Below are positions 6,271 to 7,724 of a stretch of 7,724 nucleotides of DNA, one piece after another (within the stretch, counting starts at the first letter, position 1; every line of letters begins with the position of its first letter). The translations under genes and the position numbers were made by a program. The DNA is from an uncultured Dehalococcoidia bacterium (GTDB lineage Bacteria; Chloroflexota; Dehalococcoidia; Dehalococcoidales; UBA3254): NCBI GenBank assembly GCA_903890885.1, contig CAITCX010000464.1:1-7724 (forward strand), written 5' to 3'. The notes under the pieces are model-generated. The model ran no database searches and had not been told where the DNA came from. It saw nothing but the letters and a program-made list of their open reading frames with translations.

Positions 6271-6304
6271 AGGTATATTTCAAAGTTGTCTTTGATAAAT
6301 ACCT
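6271..6304. repeat. Long imperfect hairpin with 15-bp arms
   Basis: AGGTATATTTCAAAG (6271-6285) and CTTTGATAAATACCT (6290-6304) pair at 13 of 15 positions around a TTGT loop. The two mismatches lie near the middle of the stem. No T-run follows on either strand, so it is not an obvious terminator. Confidence 0.6.
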
Positions 6305-6515
6305 GAAATACATTAAGTAGATTAAATAATAATTCCAGAGCTCATAGTTTTAGTTAAAATCCGGGAAAACCATTATATAGTTAATATAAAGAAAAACGCG
6401 GGTTATCAGGAAATAATTGTAGATTGGAATTTGTATTTTGTAGTAGCTTTCGACAATGTGTGCGGCTGTTTTTGAGGCATTGAAGAGGAAGGATGAGGAG
6501 ATCCTCCGTCCAGAA

Positions 6516-7724
6516 CTATTTTGGAGTCAACTTCCTCTGGATATCGAATACTGTCTTTTTGAAGCCTGGGTCGGCTTCCATTTCCAGGCCGATTTTCTTG
6601 TGTGATTGGCTGACAATAATTGGCTGCCTTCCGCCCAGTTCACGGCCTATTTGGGACAGAGAGAATGAGGTCTGCTCTCTCATCAGATACATGGCAATCT
6701 GACGGGCCTGGCTGGTCTGCTTGTCGCGTTTGGAGCTCTTCAAGTCCAGTACTTCCATGTCGAAATAGTTGGCTACTGTCTCCAATAGAAGTGCAGGTGT
6801 CGGCAGTGTTTTAGATTGTCTCGAAGAGATGTCCTGCAGTGCCGCGCTGGCCAGTTCAGGTGTAACTACGGTGCGCAGAAGCCTGGCGTAAGCCACCACC
6901 CGGTTCAATGAACCTTCCAGTTCGCGGATGTTCTGTTTGATATGTTCGGCAATAAACTCCAACACATCCGGCGCCAGCTTGACACCTTCTTTGCCGGCTT
7001 TGTCGGTCAGGATAGCCAGACGGGTCTCGAAATCCGGCATTTGGATGCCAGCCGAAAGCCCCCATTCCAGCCGCGAACGCAGGCGGTCCTCTATCAGGGG
7101 AATGGAATGCGGCGGGCAGTTGCTGGTAAGGGCGATCTGCCGGTCGGCATCCCTCAACTCATTGAAGATGTGAAAGAAGCTTTCTTCGGTCTGTTCCTTG
7201 CCGCTCAGGAAATGGATATCATCGATCAGCAGCATATCGGTGCTGCGGTATTTGCCGCGGAAATCCTCAGTGCGGCGTTCGCGGATTGCATTTACGAATT
7301 CATTGGTAAATTGCTCTGCGCTGACTAAAATAACCCGCATGCCCCTCTGCAGCGCAGAATGGCCGATGGCGTTGAGCAGATGCGTCTTGCCCAGTCCAAC
7401 TCCGCCGTAGATATACAGCGGATTGTAGCTGCTGAGGCCCGGCTTTTCGGATGCGCTCATAGCCGCTGAATAGGCCAGACGGTTGCAGCTGCTGACAACA
7501 AAGTTGTCGAATGTATATTTAGGATTAAGCCGGGTTAGCGGGGCCGCTGCCGCCATAACGGCAGTCATTATCGGCATCGTACTAACCTTTTCGGCGGGTT
7601 TAGCTTCCAGATTCAAACCAGGGTTATCAACCGTAAACTTAACCTGCACCTCGCTTTGAAGGACACCTATCAGTGTTTTCTCAATTAGGGAACGCAGGTT
7701 TTTATCTAAATACTCGAAAACAAA
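6516..7724 (-). CDS. dnaA: Chromosomal replication initiator DnaA (N-terminus beyond the right edge), with divergent DNA-recognition motif
   Basis: The minus-strand frame stays open from the right edge to a TAG at 6516, giving 402 visible codons. The frame continues upstream of the GTG at 7649 with FEYLDKNLRSLIEKTL-like domain I sequence, so that GTG is internal and roughly 50 residues are missing. DnaA binds ATP, assembles on the origin and opens it. Numbering from the edge: Walker A GGVGLGKTH (107-115), Walker B LLIDDIHF (165-172), a sensor 1 region with TSNCPP, the arginine-finger segment EDRLRSRLEWGL, sensor 2 in NIRELEGSLNR, and domain IV. In domain IV the SKR basic loop and ARQIAMYLMRE helix are kept. 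The signature normally GGRDHTTVLHA, however, reads GGRQPIIVSQS (364-374). The frame is intact, so this is a substituted motif, not a frameshift. No terminator is obvious after the stop. Confidence 0.95.
   Translation of the reverse strand, partial: FVFEYLDKNLRSLIEKTLIGVLQSEVQVKFTVDNPGLNLEAKPAEKVSTMPIMTAVMAAAAPLTRLNPKYTFDNFVVSSCNRLAYSAAMSASEKPGLSSYNPLYIYGGVGLGKTHLLNAIGHSALQRGMRVILVSAEQFTNEFVNAIRERRTEDFRGKYRSTDMLLIDDIHFLSGKEQTEESFFHIFNELRDADRQIALTSNCPPHSIPLIEDRLRSRLEWGLSAGIQMPDFETRLAILTDKAGKEGVKLAPDVLEFIAEHIKQNIRELEGSLNRVVAYARLLRTVVTPELASAALQDISSRQSKTLPTPALLLETVANYFDMEVLDLKSSKRDKQTSQARQIAMYLMREQTSFSLSQIGRELGGRQPIIVSQSHKKIGLEMEADPGFKKTVFDIQRKLTPK

Larger units (their letters stand above)
6046..6383. 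repeat. Dispersed TATAGTTA octamers in the candidate origin
   Basis: TATAGTTA occurs exactly at 6046-6053 (+), 6205-6212 (-) and 6376-6383 (+). Near copies are TATAGTTC (6192-6199, +) and TTTAGTTA (6349-6356, +). The 6192 and 6205 copies face each other around a short loop. The 6376 copy sits inside the inverted repeat TTATAT/ATATAA (6373-6389). A rough count from AT-rich composition would expect well under one exact copy in this gap. They may be binding sites for an initiator or regulator, but AT-rich chance similarity is not excluded. Confidence 0.45.
5985..6515. other. AT-rich obg-dnaA intergenic region, candidate oriC
   Basis: These 531 bp contain no supported coding region. They lie between the dnaA stop and the obg start and are much richer in A+T than the flanking genes. 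They contain a 20-bp perfect palindrome, a related 14-bp palindrome, several hairpins and repeated TATAGTTA-type octamers, entered separately. By eye I find no TTATNCACA DnaA box with one mismatch or fewer on either strand; the nearest is TTACCCATA (6172-6180, two mismatches to TTATCCACA). The position beside dnaA resembles the dnaA-dnaN origin of Bacillus, with obg in the place of dnaN. The obg promoter also lies here. An origin role is inference. Confidence 0.5.

Noticed and set aside
6942..7328. A 128-codon plus-strand frame opposite dnaA
   Set aside because: It lies wholly antisense to well-conserved AAA+ motifs of DnaA and has no ribosome site or recognisable domain; it is a shadow of the dnaA codons.
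7647..7649. GTG as the dnaA start codon
   Set aside because: The same frame continues to the window edge with sequence resembling DnaA domain I, so this GTG is an internal Val codon.
1..7724. Mobile element, CRISPR array, defence or toxin-antitoxin system
   Set aside because: No transposase or integrase, no regularly spaced direct repeats, no target-site duplication and no small gene pair were seen; all long frames are core genes.

Overview
The window looks like a chromosomal replication-initiation neighbourhood of a bacterium, not an accessory or mobile region. I recognise six protein genes, two of them cut by the window edges. In order they are: a RelA/SpoT-family gene (minus strand, start and HD domain only, 1-310), hisS (plus, 438-1697), gyrB (plus, 1973-3940), nadD (minus, 4100-4708), obg (minus, 4677-5984) and dnaA (minus, 6516 to the right edge, N-terminus missing). 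Coding DNA is of medium GC and the gaps are clearly AT-rich. The gene set and order, the 655-residue GyrB without the long enterobacterial insertion, and the style of the proteins suggest Chloroflexota, class Dehalococcoidia (Dehalococcoides/Dehalogenimonas relatives). This is recollection of family resemblance, not a search result; I hold it at about 0.5.

Left part (1-3940): rel and hisS diverge from a 127-bp gap with a fair promoter for rel and a weaker one for hisS. hisS is followed by a 275-bp gap that holds a weak terminator-like element, an extended -10 promoter and a roughly 135-nt leader before gyrB. Middle (3941-4099): gyrB and nadD converge on a strong 13-bp-stem terminator that probably serves both strands. 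Right part (4100-7724): obg and nadD overlap by 32 bp and form an operon. Upstream of obg lies a 531-bp AT-rich gap dense in palindromes, hairpins and short repeats, and then the 3' end of dnaA. By position (beside dnaA, as in the dnaA-dnaN gap of Bacillus) this gap is the best oriC candidate in the window.

The genes cover initiation (DnaA), supercoiling (GyrB), NAD synthesis (NadD), ribosome assembly and growth control (Obg), tRNA-His charging (HisS) and the stringent-response alarmone (Rel). They are core growth functions.

The main surprise is that DnaA, although it has intact AAA+ motifs, has lost the usual DNA-recognition signature of its C-terminal helix-turn-helix: GGRDHTTVLHA is replaced by GGRQPIIVSQS. 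The adjacent origin candidate shows no good match to the classic DnaA box but does have its own repeated elements. Together these suggest an initiator-origin pair with a changed recognition code. Several other enzymes depart from consensus at key acidic positions: the Rel hydrolase ED pair reads EN, the GyrB ATPase VDNS reads VYNS, the GyrB TOPRIM EGDS reads EGES, and the Obg G3 DxxG reads ExxG. I found no mobile element, CRISPR array, tRNA or rRNA.
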